From an uncultured Gammaproteobacteria bacterium (GTDB lineage: Bacteria; Pseudomonadota; Gammaproteobacteria; Pseudomonadales; Ketobacteraceae): a stretch of DNA of 44,731 nt. How positions within the stretch are numbered: position 1 is the first letter of the stretch; each line of letters starts with the position of its first letter. Both the position numbers and the translations under genes were made by a program. The stretch lies in contig CAJXZM010000028.1 of assembly GCA_913063125.1 (NCBI GenBank), positions 1-44,731 of the forward strand. The letters are read 5' to 3'. Positions 15,781-27,147 of this stretch are shown in pieces. The notes below the pieces were generated by a model. The model saw only the letters and a program-made list of their open reading frames with translations. It made no database searches and had not been told where the DNA came from.

Positions 15781-17061
15781 CTAGCGTTTGTCTGCTGGAA
15801 CAAAATCTCGTTTTTCTGAGCCCGTATAAAGTTGGCGAGGACGGCCGATTTTATATGGGTTACTGATCATTTCGTGCCAATGTGCAATCCAGCCTGGTGT
15901 GCGACCTAGTGCGAATATAACCGTAAACATTTCTGTTGGGATACCAATCGCTTTTAGAATGATACCTGAGTAGAAGTCAACGTTCGGATATAGGTTGCGC
16001 TCAATGAAATAAGAATCGCTACGGGCAATCTCTTCAAGTTTCATTGCTAGTTCTAGCTGAGGATCGTTGATGCCGAGTTCGCTTAATACTTCGTGACAAG
16101 TTTCTCGCATTACAGTAGCGCGTGGGTCGAAGTTTTTATAAACACGGTGACCAAAGCCCATCAAACGGAATGGGTCGTTTTTATCTTTTGCACGTAGAAT
16201 AAAGCTGTCAACGTTAGAAACGTCACCAATCTCATCAAGCATTTTAAGAACGGCTTCATTTGCTCCACCGTGTGCAGGTCCCCACAGTGCGGCAATTCCT
16301 GCTGCTATACAAGCAAACGGATTCGCACCAGATGAGCCAGCCAATCTTACGGTAGATGTTGAGGCATTCTGCTCGTGATCTGCATGTAGGATAAAGATCT
16401 TATCCATCGCTTTCGCAATGATTGGGTTTACTTTGGTTTCTTCACAAGGAACACCAAACATCATATGCAAAAAGTTCTCTGCATAGTTTAGGTCGTTGCG
16501 AGGGTACATGAATGGCTGGCCTTGAGTGTACTTGTAGCACATTGCAGCCAAGGTAGGCATTTTTGCAATTAGGCGATAAGCCGCAACTTCACGGTGCTTC
16601 TCGTCAGCAATATCAAGAGAGTCGTGGTAGAAAGCGGAGAGGGCACCAACAACACCACACATAATGGCCATTGGGTGAGCGTCTCTACGAAAGCCTTTAT
16701 AAAATGAAGAAAGCTGATCATGAACCATTGTGTGATTCATAATGGAGGATACAAATTCTTCTTTTTGCTCTGGAGTTGGTAGCTCGCCATATATGAGCAA
16801 GTAGCATACTTCTAAGTGCTCTGATTCATTTGCCAACTGATCGATAGGGTAGCCACGGTGTAATAAAACACCTTTGCCGCCATCAATGTAGGTGATTTTG
16901 GATTCACAAGACGCAGTTGAAACAAAGCCAGGGTCGTAAGTGAACATGCCGTTACCGGTTAGCTGGCCTACATCTACAACGTCTGGCCCGATGGTTCCGG
17001 AATAAATTGGCAATTCTAAGGTAGTATCGCCAATGGTTAACTGAGCATTTTTCTCAGTCAT
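15781..17061 (-). CDS. gltA: Citrate synthase
   Basis: A 426-residue protein starting [12 protein letters not shown], with AGGAG seven bases upstream; longer in-frame extension to 17148 has no ribosome site and is rejected. Condenses oxaloacetate and acetyl-CoA to citrate. Conserved landmarks of the type II (hexameric, NADH-sensitive) enzyme are present: [24 protein letters not shown], the catalytic His in [11 protein letters not shown] and in [11 protein letters not shown], and the catalytic Asp in the [10 protein letters not shown] segment. The C-terminus [10 protein letters not shown] is typical. It is divergent from sdhCDAB across a 606-base gap, as in many gammaproteobacteria. Confidence 0.97.
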   Translation of the reverse strand: MTEKNAQLTIGDTTLELPIYSGTIGPDVVDVGQLTGNGMFTYDPGFVSTASCESKITYIDGGKGVLLHRGYPIDQLANESEHLEVCYLLIYGELPTPEQKEEFVSSIMNHTMVHDQLSSFYKGFRRDAHPMAIMCGVVGALSAFYHDSLDIADEKHREVAAYRLIAKMPTLAAMCYKYTQGQPFMYPRNDLNYAENFLHMMFGVPCEETKVNPIIAKAMDKIFILHADHEQNASTSTVRLAGSSGANPFACIAAGIAALWGPAHGGANEAVLKMLDEIGDVSNVDSFILRAKDKNDPFRLMGFGHRVYKNFDPRATVMRETCHEVLSELGINDPQLELAMKLEEIARSDSYFIERNLYPNVDFYSGIILKAIGIPTEMFTVIFALGRTPGWIAHWHEMISNPYKIGRPRQLYTGSEKRDFVPADKR

Positions 17062-17667
17062 AATAATCTCCTGTTCGCATTGATGAGCGAAATGGTTAGT
17101 AGTGATTAATGGCCGGATAGAGGCTGGTAATCGCCAGTACTGCACCATTTTAGCTTGTTTTAAAAGGGGGCGTTTAGTGAAATTAGCTCACTGATTTTTT
17201 TGCCATTTCCAAACGTTTGCGAGGTTTGGCCTTTTACATTCTTTCTTGCCAGTTAGGCCATTTTGGACCGAAAAACCTTTGTGAGGTTGTGCTGACAGGC
17301 ATAACTCAATATTTCGCGGGCAAAAATTAAAGATTTGCCGATTGTTTGTCAAATTGTTTCAGTCATTTTGTTCATTTATTGATCTATATGCTCGAGGTTT
17401 TTAATTAATGTATAGAATATTGACGAATTGACAGAAGTATAGAGCAAGAATTAAGAGTTGTATGGTTCATATGAAGTAGCTTGATTAGTGTTCTGGCTTG
17501 GTGGGATGTTTGTAATTAGTAGTTGATGAGACTATACTTCGGCCCCGAAAGATAGTGGGAAGTACGAAATTCAGTCAGCTGTCTAAGTTGCTAATTTCCC
17601 TTCCTATTTTGGTGCAATACCGTTGTCTTAACGCCCTGTTTTAGGGCCATTACACAGTGAAAACGAC
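17062..17667. promoter_or_regulatory. Divergent gltA / sdhC regulatory region
   Basis: A 606-base non-coding stretch between divergent TCA genes. On the gltA side, TTGACA (minus strand, 17347-17352) and TTTAAT (17326-17331) are spaced by 15 bases and form a possible sigma70 promoter, slightly short in spacing. On the sdh side there are two small hairpins: TTCGG/CCGAA around 17538-17549 and GCCCT/AGGGC at 17633-17647, the latter 20 bases before the sdhC GTG start. No ORF with a convincing family match lies here. Such regions usually carry global carbon and oxygen control sites, but I cannot identify a specific operator by eye. Confidence 0.5.
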
Positions 17668-18042
17668 GTGAATAGCAAGAGACCTGTTAACCTGGATTTA
17701 TCCACAATAGCGCTTCCTCTTCCAGCATTAATCTCAATCACTCATCGAATTACAGGGGTTATCCTGTTCGTGGGTATTGGGTTGTTATTGTTGGGACTGG
17801 ACTTATCCTTGGCCAGCGAAGAATCGTTCAACTCTCTTAAAGAGTGTTTGGATGCCGTATTCGTTAAAATCATCTTATGGGGAATCTTAGCGGGTTTGAT
17901 TTTCCACATTGCTGCTGGTTGTAAGCATCTACTCATGGATATGGGTATTGGTGAAACTTTAGAAGGCGGACAACTGGGTGCAAAAATTGTTCTCGGTCTG
18001 TCAATTGTTCTTATTATCGCTGCGGGGGTTTGGATATGGTAA
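17668..18042 (+). CDS. sdhC: Succinate dehydrogenase cytochrome b556 subunit
   Basis: A 124-residue protein with three membrane helices and the family start NSKRPVNLDLSTIALPLPALISITHRITG, where the Ser and Arg of S-x-x-HRxTG belong to the quinone site; the haem-binding His is in FHIAAGCKHLLMD. It anchors SdhAB in the inner membrane and passes electrons to ubiquinone. The start codon is GTG with a weak ribosome site; no nearby in-frame ATG fits the family N-terminus. It overlaps sdhD by about seven bases. Confidence 0.94.
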   Translation: MNSKRPVNLDLSTIALPLPALISITHRITGVILFVGIGLLLLGLDLSLASEESFNSLKECLDAVFVKIILWGILAGLIFHIAAGCKHLLMDMGIGETLEGGQLGAKIVLGLSIVLIIAAGVWIW

Positions 18043-18407
18043 CGAACGCAACAAGCCTGGGCCGAAACGGTCTTTATGATTGGCTTATTCAAAGAGCGAG
18101 TGCTGTAGTACTAGGTGTTTATTTCTTTGCTGTACTAGGTTTTTTCCTATGTGGCGGTGAAGCAACCTATGCAAACTGGCATGCATATATGACATCGACC
18201 TATATGAAAGTATTCACCATGATAGCGCTAGTTAGCTTCATGGGGCATGCGTGGGTTGGTTTATGGACGGTTTCAACTGATTACCTTACTAGTCTTCAGC
18301 TAGGTAAAGCAGCAACTACCGTAAGAATGGTTTTCCAGGGTGGGTTAGCGTTTATTTTGCTTGCTTACTTGTTCTGGGGTGTTCAGATTTTGTGGGGTGT
18401 TAAGTAA
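18036..18407 (+). CDS. sdhD: Succinate dehydrogenase membrane anchor subunit
   Basis: From the ATG at 18036 the protein has 123 residues with three membrane helices. The N-terminus [22 protein letters not shown] carries the conserved G-x-x-D-W-L-x-Q-R-x-(S/T) pattern of SdhD, and the haem/quinone region is in [16 protein letters not shown]. Start overlaps the sdhC stop; the stop overlaps the sdhA ATG (TAATG). It completes the quinone-binding anchor of complex II. Confidence 0.94.
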   Translation: MVTNATSLGRNGLYDWLIQRASAVVLGVYFFAVLGFFLCGGEATYANWHAYMTSTYMKVFTMIALVSFMGHAWVGLWTVSTDYLTSLQLGKAATTVRMVFQGGLAFILLAYLFWGVQILWGVK

Positions 18408-20179
18408 TGTCGAATATTCGAACCCTTACCTTTGATGCGGTAATTGTTGGTGGTGGTGGTGCTGGAATGCGTGCTGCGCTGCAGTTGGCCCAATCTGGTC
18501 AAAAAGTCGCATTGATTACTAAAGTGTTTCCGACGCGTTCACACACAGTATCTGCTCAAGGTGGTATTACTTGTGCGATTGCCAGTGATGATCCAAATGA
18601 TGATTGGCGCTGGCACATGTACGATACCGTTAAAGGCTCCGACTATATTGGTGACCAAGACGCTATTGAATACATGTGTAACGTAGGGCCAGAAGTGGTC
18701 TACGAACTAGAACATATGGGATTGCCTTTCTCTAGAACCGAAGAAGGTCGTATTTATCAGCGCCCTTTTGGTGGTCAATCTAAAGGTCCGGATAATCCTA
18801 CCCAGGCTGCTCGAACTTGTGCTGCCGCTGACCGTACAGGCCACGCATTATTGCATGCTCTTTATCAGCAAAACGTTAAGCATGAAACCAACTTCTTTAA
18901 TGAATGGTATGCAACTGACTTGGTTAAAAACCAAGACGGTGCTGTAACCGGCGTTATAGCAATATGCATGGAGACAGGAGAGAAGGTATTCTTTAAGTCT
19001 CGTGCAACAATACTTGCTACGGGCGGTTCTGGACGTATTTATCAATCAACAACCAATGCACTTATAAATACTGGTGATGGTGTTGGCATGGCGTTGCGTT
19101 TAGGTTTGCCAGTTCAGGATATTGAAATGTGGCAGTTTCACCCGACGGGTATTGCGGGTGCAGGTGTTCTCGTAACGGAAGGTTGTCGTGGTGAAGGTGG
19201 ATACTTAGTCAATAAGGATGGTGAGCGTTTTATGGAGCGTTATGCTCCTAATGCGAAAGATTTAGCGGGTCGTGATGTTGTTGCTCGTTCAATCATGCAG
19301 GAAATCCTAGATGGTCGTGGTTGTGGCCCTGATGGGGACCATGTTCACCTTAAGCTAGATCACTTGGGTAAAGAGGTTCTACATAAGCGTCTTCCTGGTA
19401 TTTGTGAGCTGTCGATTACCTTCGCAGCCTCCGACCCAGTTCACGTTCCGATTCCTGTAGTGCCAACATGTCACTATATGATGGGTGGTATTCCGACCAA
19501 TATTCATGGTCAAGCGATTACTCAAGATGCAGCTGGAAACGATAAAATCGTTGATGGCTTGTATGCGGTAGGTGAAGTTGCTTGTGTATCCGTGCATGGG
19601 GCTAACCGTCTCGGTGGCAACTCATTGCTTGATTTGGTTGTATTTGGTAGAGCTGCTGGCATGTTTGTTGAGAAGCAACTCAAGCAGGGTGGTGATCATC
19701 GCGACACGTCTGAGTCAGATCTTGAACAAGCGGATAGCCGTTTTGCTCGACTTGAAGAGTCGACCAAAGGCGAAGATGTAGCAACATTGCGTAAAGAATT
19801 GCAGAAAGTTATGCAAAATGACTTTGGTGTATTCCGCAAAGGCGAGATGATGGCTGAGGGTGTTACTAAGCTTGCAGACTTACGTTCACGTATTGCAGAT
19901 GTTCATCTTACGGATAAGTCTAATGCGTTTAACACTGCGCGTATTGAAGCGTTAGAACTTGAAAACCTAATTGAGGTTGCGGAAGCAACAGCAATTGCGG
20001 CTGATGCTCGTAAAGAGAGTCGCGGAGCGCATTCTCGTTATGACTTCCCTGATCGTGATGATGAGAACTGGCTAGCACATTCTTTGTATTCGCCAGTAAC
20101 GAAAGAAGTAACTAAGCGTGATGTAAACTTTGCGCCTAAGTTAGTTGATACTTTTCAGCCAAAAATACGTACTTACTAA
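18407..20179 (+). CDS. sdhA: Succinate dehydrogenase flavoprotein subunit
   Basis: A 590-residue subunit of standard length. FAD binding by [20 protein letters not shown], covalent FAD His in [13 protein letters not shown], substrate and catalytic motifs in QFHPTGI and [10 protein letters not shown], and the [18 protein letters not shown] segment near the C-terminal third. Oxidises succinate to fumarate on the cytoplasmic face of complex II. ATG overlaps the sdhD stop by one base; the next gene, sdhB, starts 11 bases later behind AAGGAG. Confidence 0.97.
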   Translation: MSNIRTLTFDAVIVGGGGAGMRAALQLAQSGQKVALITKVFPTRSHTVSAQGGITCAIASDDPNDDWRWHMYDTVKGSDYIGDQDAIEYMCNVGPEVVYELEHMGLPFSRTEEGRIYQRPFGGQSKGPDNPTQAARTCAAADRTGHALLHALYQQNVKHETNFFNEWYATDLVKNQDGAVTGVIAICMETGEKVFFKSRATILATGGSGRIYQSTTNALINTGDGVGMALRLGLPVQDIEMWQFHPTGIAGAGVLVTEGCRGEGGYLVNKDGERFMERYAPNAKDLAGRDVVARSIMQEILDGRGCGPDGDHVHLKLDHLGKEVLHKRLPGICELSITFAASDPVHVPIPVVPTCHYMMGGIPTNIHGQAITQDAAGNDKIVDGLYAVGEVACVSVHGANRLGGNSLLDLVVFGRAAGMFVEKQLKQGGDHRDTSESDLEQADSRFARLEESTKGEDVATLRKELQKVMQNDFGVFRKGEMMAEGVTKLADLRSRIADVHLTDKSNAFNTARIEALELENLIEVAEATAIAADARKESRGAHSRYDFPDRDDENWLAHSLYSPVTKEVTKRDVNFAPKLVDTFQPKIRTY

Positions 20180-20190
20180 GGAGAACGCGG

Positions 20191-20895
20191 ATGTTAGTTA
20201 GCATTTATCGATACAATCCAGATACAGACGCCGAACCTTATATGAAGGATTATGAGGTCGATACCGGTGGTAAAGACTTGATGGTTTTGGATGTATTAAA
20301 TTTAGTAAAAGACCAGGATCCAACGTTGGCATACCGACGTTCCTGTCGAGAAGGTGTTTGTGGCTCAGATGGCATGAACATGAACGGCAAAAATGGATTA
20401 GCATGTGTTACCTCAATATCTGAGGCGACCAACGGTAAGAAAAAGCTTATCTTGCGACCTTTACCTGGGTTGCCGGTAATTCGTGACGTGGTTGTTGATA
20501 TGACAATGTTTTACAACCAATACGAAAAAATTAAGCCCTATCTTATCAATGAAGATTCACCGCCAGATATTGAGCGACTGCAGACACCAGAGGAGCGAGA
20601 GAAGTTAGACGGCCTTTATGAGTGTATCTTATGTGCATGTTGTACAACCTCATGCCCTTCATTTTGGTGGAACCCTGAGAAGTTCATCGGTCCTGCTGGT
20701 TTGTTGCAAGCATATCGCTTCATCATCGATAGTCGTGATAATGCGACAACAGAACGCCTTTCAGATCTAGACGATCCGTTTAGCCTGTTTAGGTGTCGAG
20801 GCATTATGAACTGCGTTAATGTTTGCCCTAAAGGTTTGAATCCAACTCAAGCAATTGGGCATATTCGATCAATGTTGTTAGATCAAGCAACATAG
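20191..20895 (+). CDS. sdhB: Succinate dehydrogenase iron-sulfur subunit
   Basis: A 234-residue protein. The [2Fe-2S] site is CREGVCGSDGMNMNG, the [4Fe-4S] site CILCACCTTSCP, and the [3Fe-4S] site is in CRGIMNCVNVCPKGLNP. It passes electrons from the FAD of SdhA to the quinone in SdhCD. The order sdhCDAB is the canonical one. The gene ends about 70 bases before a strong hairpin that likely separates the sdh and suc units. Confidence 0.97.
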   Translation: MLVSIYRYNPDTDAEPYMKDYEVDTGGKDLMVLDVLNLVKDQDPTLAYRRSCREGVCGSDGMNMNGKNGLACVTSISEATNGKKKLILRPLPGLPVIRDVVVDMTMFYNQYEKIKPYLINEDSPPDIERLQTPEEREKLDGLYECILCACCTTSCPSFWWNPEKFIGPAGLLQAYRFIIDSRDNATTERLSDLDDPFSLFRCRGIMNCVNVCPKGLNPTQAIGHIRSMLLDQAT

Positions 20896-21232
20896 AGATT
20901 GGATAATTCTTGTAAAATCGTTAAAATTCAAACATCTACAGCCCCTAAGGAAATTGCTTAAGGGCAAGTGTAGCGAGCTTATAGAAAGCCGCTACACTTG
21001 ATGTTGTGAATAACAAAACATCTTATTATCACGAGATGGTGTTGTAATTCGCTCGGCCACTTACAAGGTGGTACGAAGCATAGAAATTAAAACTAGGACT
21101 CTCGGAAAAACCGAGCTATCTGTTGTCGCTTACGGGCTTACAAGGCCAAAGTGAGCTAACTCCTTGCAGAAGTGTCTATTGCTGTGTTGTCAGCGTTGGC
21201 AGGTAGAGTTCCTATTACTACGGTGATCTGCA
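20896..21232 (+). promoter_or_regulatory. Structured sdhB-sucA intergenic region and sucA leader
   Basis: A 337-base non-coding stretch rich in hairpins. After the terminator-like hairpin at 20965-21000 come CTCGG/CCGAG (21101-21115) and a composite stem with outer arm GCTTAC (21128-21133) paired with GTGAGC (21151-21156) and inner arm GGCTT (21135-21139) paired with AGGCC (21143-21147). Farther on, TTGCAGA (21164-21170) is complementary to TCTGCAA (21227-21233), which runs from just after the ribosome site into the A of the sucA start codon. Structured RNA leaders of the sucA class are known in other proteobacteria; membership here is untested. Confidence 0.5.
20965..21000 (+). terminator. 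Hairpin downstream of sdhB
   Basis: CAAGTGTAGCG (20965-20975) pairs with CGCTACACTTG (20990-21000); an extra GCTT/AAGC stem inside, past one bulged A, gives about 15 bp in total. There is no T-run after it. A weaker stem (CCCCTAAG / CTTAAGGG, one mismatch) precedes it at about 20942-20964. It probably ends the sdh transcript or sets its 3' end. Confidence 0.55.
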
Positions 21233-24070
21233 ATGGAAGACAGTTTGATGTATCGGCAGTGGAGTACGTCCCATTTATCGGGGGGCAATGCTGTTTATGT
21301 CGAAGAACTATTCGAATCCTATCTAAAAGACCCCAATTCTGTTCCTGAAGAGTGGCGTGAAAACTTTGATAAGTTGCCGCGGGTCGATGGTGCTGAGCAG
21401 GATATTCCTCACTCAACCGTCCGAGAACATTTCCTTTTTCTTGCAAAAAACAAGAACCGCGCCCAGCCAGTTGCTGTTAGTAGTGTTAGTACTGAGCATG
21501 AGAGAAAGCAGGTTCAAGTATTGCAACTTATTACGGCTTATCGTGTTAGGGGGCATCAGAATGCGGTCCTTGATCCGTTAGAGCTTATGGAAAGAGAGCA
21601 TGTTCCCGATCTAGAGTTATCCCATCACGGTCTATCTGCAGCTGATATCGATACGGTTTTCCAAACAGGAAGCCTGTTTATCGGTAAAGATGAAGCGTCT
21701 CTAAAAGAAATTGTTGAGGCCCTAAAAAAGACCTATTGTGCAAGTATTGGTGTGGAGTATATGCACATCGTTGATACTGCAGAAAAGCGTTGGGTGCAGC
21801 AGCGAATGGAAAGCGTTCGTTCTAAACCAAATTATAGTATCGAAGTAAAGAACCACCTTTTGGAGCGTGTTACTGCTGCTGAAGGTCTAGAGAGGATGCT
21901 TGCCACCAAATACCCAGGTACCAAGCGATTTGGTCTTGAAGGTGGCGATAGTCTTATACCTTGTGTTGACGAATTGATTCAGCGTTCCGGTAGCTATGGT
22001 GTAAAAGAAATTGTTATAGGTATGGCTCACCGTGGTCGATTGAATGTATTGGTTAACACCTTGGGTAAAAACCCTGCGACGCTATTTGATGAGTTTGAAG
22101 GCACGCATCAACTTAATACCGATGGCTCTGGTGATGTTAAATATCATCAGGGTTTCTCGTCAAATGTTATGACACCAGGCGGTGAAATGCATTTGGCGCT
22201 AGCGTTTAATCCGTCACATTTGGAGATTGTTTCACCGGTTGTTGAAGGCTCGGTAAGGGCTAGGCAAGACCGAAGGGATGACGCAAACGGTGATCGCGTT
22301 GTTCCCATCCTGATTCATGGTGATGCAGCTTTTGCTGGTCAGGGTGTTGTGATGGAAACTTTCCAGATGTCACAGACTCGTGGTTATAAAACTGGCGGTA
22401 CAGTTCATATTATTGTGAATAATCAGGTTGGTTTTACAACAAGCGCTCGAGAAGATTCTCGTTCAACTGAATATTGTACTGATATCGCAAAAATGGTTCA
22501 GGCACCAATATTCCATGTTAATGGCGATGACCCAGAAGCTGTGCTTTTTGTTACTCAGATGGCAATTGACTTCCGTACACAGTTTAAGAAAGACGTTGTT
22601 ATCGATATCATTTGTTATCGTAGTCGTGGCCATAATGAAGCCGATGAGCCATCGATAACGCAGCCGATGATGTACCAGGTAATTCGCAAGAAAAAATCCC
22701 CTCGTCAGTTATATGCGGCTCAGTTGATCGCTGAAGGATCAATGACGCAGGAAGAGACCGATGCAGTTGTTGAAGATTATAGGAATGCTCTTGATAACGG
22801 CCTGCATGTTGCAAAGAGTTTGATTAAAGAGCCTAACTCTGAATTATTTGTAGATTGGGTTCCATATCTTGGTCATGAATATGATGCTTATTATGATACA
22901 AGTGTCGATTATAAAAAGCTTCAAGAGCTGGCTCAGAAATTAACAGCAGTGCCCGATGGTTTTGTTGTGCAGCGTCAGGTTAATAAAATCCTTGAAGACC
23001 GAAACAAAATGGCTGCTGGTGCGTTAACTGTAGATTGGGGTTTTGCAGAGAATTTGGCGTATGCCTCCTTACTGGATGAGAAATTTCCGGTGCGTATTAC
23101 TGGGCAGGATGTTGGTCGTGGTACTTTTTCTCATCGCCATGCGGTGTTCCATAATCAAAAAGAAGAAGGTACACATATACCTTTGCAGTCTGTTGCAGAT
23201 GAAAATACGCAGATGGATATCTATGATTCATTGCTGTCTGAAGAAGCTGTGTTGGCTTTTGAGTATGGTTACTCAACAACATCACCTGAAGGGTTGGTTA
23301 TTTGGGAAGCTCAGTTTGGAGATTTTGCCAACGGAGCGCAGGTTGTTATTGATCAGTTTATCTCATCAGGTGAACATAAATGGATGAGGTTGTGTGGTTT
23401 AACGATGTTGCTGCCCCATGGGTATGAGGGGCAGGGTCCTGAGCATTCTTCTGCAAGGTTGGAACGGTATTTGCAGTTGTGTGCTGAGCATAATATACAG
23501 GTCTGTGTTCCTACAACGCCAGCGCAAGTATTTCATATGTTGCGTAGACAGGCGGTGCGACCTTTAAGAAAGCCTTTGATCGTCATGTCACCGAAAAGCC
23601 TGTTGCGACATAAATCAGCAAAATCAACATTTGATGAATTAGCGAATGGGCATTTCCAGTCATTAATATGTGACACCACAGATCAGGATGATGACGTGAT
23701 TCGTCGTGTTGTTATGTGTAGCGGTAAAGTCTACTACGATCTGAAAGATTACCAGGGACATAATGAGAATAACGATACTGTACTGGTGAGAATTGAGCAG
23801 CTTTACCCATTTCCCGAGAAAGAGTTGGAAGATGTGTTTGCTAAATTCCCGAACTTGGAAACCGTGGTTTGGTGTCAGGAAGAGCCAATGAACCAGGGAG
23901 CTTGGTATTGCAGTCAGCATCATATGCGACATGTGCTTCATAGAGTTAACGCATCATTGTATCTGCATTATGCAGGTCGTGACGCATCAGCGGCACCTGC
24001 GGCAGGCTATATGTCTGTGCATATCGAAGAACAGAAAAAGCTTGTCAGCGATGCGTTTACCCTTAGCTAA
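21233..24070 (+). CDS. sucA: 2-oxoglutarate dehydrogenase E1 component
   Basis: A 945-residue protein of the usual E1o length. The N-terminal LSGGNAVYVEELFESYLKD is the segment that binds the E2/E3 core. The thiamine diphosphate core has GMAHRGRLNVL, FNPSHLEIV, HGDAAFAGQG and the GD-(x)n-NN-type site ending in IIVNNQVGF. C-terminal landmarks are LLPHGYEGQGPEHSSAR and EEPMNQGAW. It decarboxylates 2-oxoglutarate and hands succinyl to the lipoyl group of SucB. GGTGA lies six bases before the ATG. Confidence 0.97.
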   Translation: MEDSLMYRQWSTSHLSGGNAVYVEELFESYLKDPNSVPEEWRENFDKLPRVDGAEQDIPHSTVREHFLFLAKNKNRAQPVAVSSVSTEHERKQVQVLQLITAYRVRGHQNAVLDPLELMEREHVPDLELSHHGLSAADIDTVFQTGSLFIGKDEASLKEIVEALKKTYCASIGVEYMHIVDTAEKRWVQQRMESVRSKPNYSIEVKNHLLERVTAAEGLERMLATKYPGTKRFGLEGGDSLIPCVDELIQRSGSYGVKEIVIGMAHRGRLNVLVNTLGKNPATLFDEFEGTHQLNTDGSGDVKYHQGFSSNVMTPGGEMHLALAFNPSHLEIVSPVVEGSVRARQDRRDDANGDRVVPILIHGDAAFAGQGVVMETFQMSQTRGYKTGGTVHIIVNNQVGFTTSAREDSRSTEYCTDIAKMVQAPIFHVNGDDPEAVLFVTQMAIDFRTQFKKDVVIDIICYRSRGHNEADEPSITQPMMYQVIRKKKSPRQLYAAQLIAEGSMTQEETDAVVEDYRNALDNGLHVAKSLIKEPNSELFVDWVPYLGHEYDAYYDTSVDYKKLQELAQKLTAVPDGFVVQRQVNKILEDRNKMAAGALTVDWGFAENLAYASLLDEKFPVRITGQDVGRGTFSHRHAVFHNQKEEGTHIPLQSVADENTQMDIYDSLLSEEAVLAFEYGYSTTSPEGLVIWEAQFGDFANGAQVVIDQFISSGEHKWMRLCGLTMLLPHGYEGQGPEHSSARLERYLQLCAEHNIQVCVPTTPAQVFHMLRRQAVRPLRKPLIVMSPKSLLRHKSAKSTFDELANGHFQSLICDTTDQDDDVIRRVVMCSGKVYYDLKDYQGHNENNDTVLVRIEQLYPFPEKELEDVFAKFPNLETVVWCQEEPMNQGAWYCSQHHMRHVLHRVNASLYLHYAGRDASAAPAAGYMSVHIEEQKKLVSDAFTLS

Positions 24071-24117
24071 CATCATTATTTAATGTGCAAAAAAGTATAA
24101 AGAGATAAGGAATTACA

Positions 24118-25353
24118 ATGGCCACACAGATCAAAGCCCCTCAATTCCCAGAAGCGGTTGCCGATGGCACTGTTGCTACATGGCATAAGCAACCCGGTGA
24201 CGCGGTTGCAAGAGAGGAATTGTTGGTTGATATTGAAACCGACAAAATTGTATTAGAAATTGTTGCACCTGCTGATGGTGTGCTTACCGAGATCCTTAAA
24301 GGTGAAGGTGAGGTGATTGAAAGCCAAGAGCTGATAGCAATGTTCGAAGAAGGTGCTAAAGGTTCGGGCGCCGCACCAGCAGGAAGCGAAGCTACTGCAT
24401 CTACATCTGAAAGCGATAGTGATCAAATAGAGGATAATTGGGGTCCTGCAGTGAGGAAGCTTATTGCGGAGAATAATATTGATCCGAGTAAGATCTCTGG
24501 GACAGGTAAGGGCGGCCGCATTACAAAAGAAGACGTGGTTAAATTCATGGAAGGCAGCGCATCAACTCCTGCTCCTGTTAAAGCAGCTCCGGCGGCTAAG
24601 TCTACTGCTCCAAAATCAGCCCCAGGTGGCGCTGTGAATTTTGATGCAGGCGATCGTGAAGAGCGCCGGGTGCCCATGACACGTTTGCGAGCTCGTGTTG
24701 CAGAACGTCTAGTCGAAGCCCAACAAACAGCTGCCATGTTAACTACATTTAATGAAGTTAACATGAAGCCTGTGATGGACATGCGTAAAAATTACAAAGA
24801 CCAGTTTGAGAAAGCTCATGGTGTGCGTTTAGGTTTTATGTCGTTTTTTATCAAGGCAGCTGTTGAAGCGTTAAAGAAGTATCCATCAGTGAATGCTTCT
24901 ATTGATGGCACCGATATTGTGTATCACGGTTATTACGATATTGGTGTTGCAGTATCATCCAATCGCGGTTTGGTTGTTCCTATTTTGAAAGATACCGATA
25001 AAAAGAATTTTGCCGAAATAGAAGCCCAAATTGCTGAGTATGGAGCCAAAGCGCAGGCCGGGAAGTTATCTTTAGACGAAATGACGGGTGGAACATTCAC
25101 TATATCAAATGGTGGAGTGTTTGGTTCTCTATTATCAACGCCTATTTTGAATCCACCGCAAACGGCAATTTTGGGTATGCATAAAATCCAAGAGCGACCA
25201 ATGGCGGTTAACGGTAAAGTCGAAATCCTACCAATGATGTATTTGGCAGTATCCTATGACCACCGAATGATTGATGGTAAAGAAGCGGTTCAATTCTTGG
25301 TGACCATCAAGGATCTATTAGAAGATCCAGCTCGCTTGTTATTGGATATATAG
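24118..25353 (+). CDS. sucB: Dihydrolipoyl succinyltransferase (E2 of 2-oxoglutarate dehydrogenase)
   Basis: A 411-residue protein with a single lipoyl domain (residues 1-80; lipoyl Lys in ETDKIVLEI), an Ala/Ser/Pro-rich linker, a peripheral E3-binding domain ([33 protein letters not shown]), a second Ala/Pro linker, and the catalytic domain. The active-site motif is [11 protein letters not shown] near the C-terminus. It transfers succinyl to CoA. The gap to sucA is 47 bases and to lpd 68 bases, in one transcription unit. Confidence 0.97.
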   Translation: MATQIKAPQFPEAVADGTVATWHKQPGDAVAREELLVDIETDKIVLEIVAPADGVLTEILKGEGEVIESQELIAMFEEGAKGSGAAPAGSEATASTSESDSDQIEDNWGPAVRKLIAENNIDPSKISGTGKGGRITKEDVVKFMEGSASTPAPVKAAPAAKSTAPKSAPGGAVNFDAGDREERRVPMTRLRARVAERLVEAQQTAAMLTTFNEVNMKPVMDMRKNYKDQFEKAHGVRLGFMSFFIKAAVEALKKYPSVNASIDGTDIVYHGYYDIGVAVSSNRGLVVPILKDTDKKNFAEIEAQIAEYGAKAQAGKLSLDEMTGGTFTISNGGVFGSLLSTPILNPPQTAILGMHKIQERPMAVNGKVEILPMMYLAVSYDHRMIDGKEAVQFLVTIKDLLEDPARLLLDI

Positions 25354-25412
25354 CAATCAAAGGTCTCTTGCTCATGTTAAGCGTGAGCAAGCTGTAGATT
25401 AAACATTAGTAG

Positions 25413-26861
<1,449 letters not shown>

Positions 26862-26931
26862 GCGTTAACCTGGAAATGTGAAAGGAATTTTTACAATTAT
26901 TCTGACATATAATCCAAACTGACTATTCAGT

Positions 26932-26998
26932 TTTGGTTTGAGGTCGGGCACTATTGCGCTGCTGCGTAAGCTGCCAATAGTGTGCGCCCCAAACTAAA
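26932..26998 (+). terminator. Long imperfect hairpin between lpd and sucC
   Basis: The core arms CACTATTG (26949-26956) and CAATAGTG (26975-26982) pair perfectly around an 18-base loop, and the stem can be extended outward with several bulges by TTTGGTTTG (26932-26940) with CAAACTAAA (26990-26998). It may be a terminator or processing site that makes sucCD partly independent of sucAB-lpd. Confidence 0.45.
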
Positions 26999-27002
26999 GG
27001 TT

Positions 27003-27045
27003 TCTGTTCACTTTTGCATTATTTTATAAAATGCAGTGGAACAGA
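27003..27045 (+). promoter_or_regulatory. Bulged hairpin in the sucC leader
   Basis: TCTGTTC (27003-27009) pairs with GAACAGA (27039-27045); the stem continues as ACT/AGT and GCAT/ATGC with a bulged G on one side and a bulged TTT on the other, closing an 11-base AT-rich loop. It lies about 100 bases before the sucC ATG. Structured RNA upstream of sucC is known elsewhere, but homology is untested. Confidence 0.4.
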
Positions 27046-27147
27046 GCATGTTGTTGAGATCGTTATTTGTTGAAATTTGCATGTGACATCTAACAAAAGT
27101 AAGTATCGGGCTGGAATGCAGCTCTTTGAACAATAAACGGTGATGAA

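Noticed and set aside
17062..17148. N-terminal extension of citrate synthase by 29 residues
   Set aside because: The extension lacks a ribosome site and family similarity, while AGGAG precedes the ATG at 17061 at ideal spacing and the product then has the usual length.
24423..24782. Open frame of 119 codons on the minus strand inside sucB
   Set aside because: It mirrors the Ala/Pro linker of SucB and shows low-complexity composition with no domain signature.
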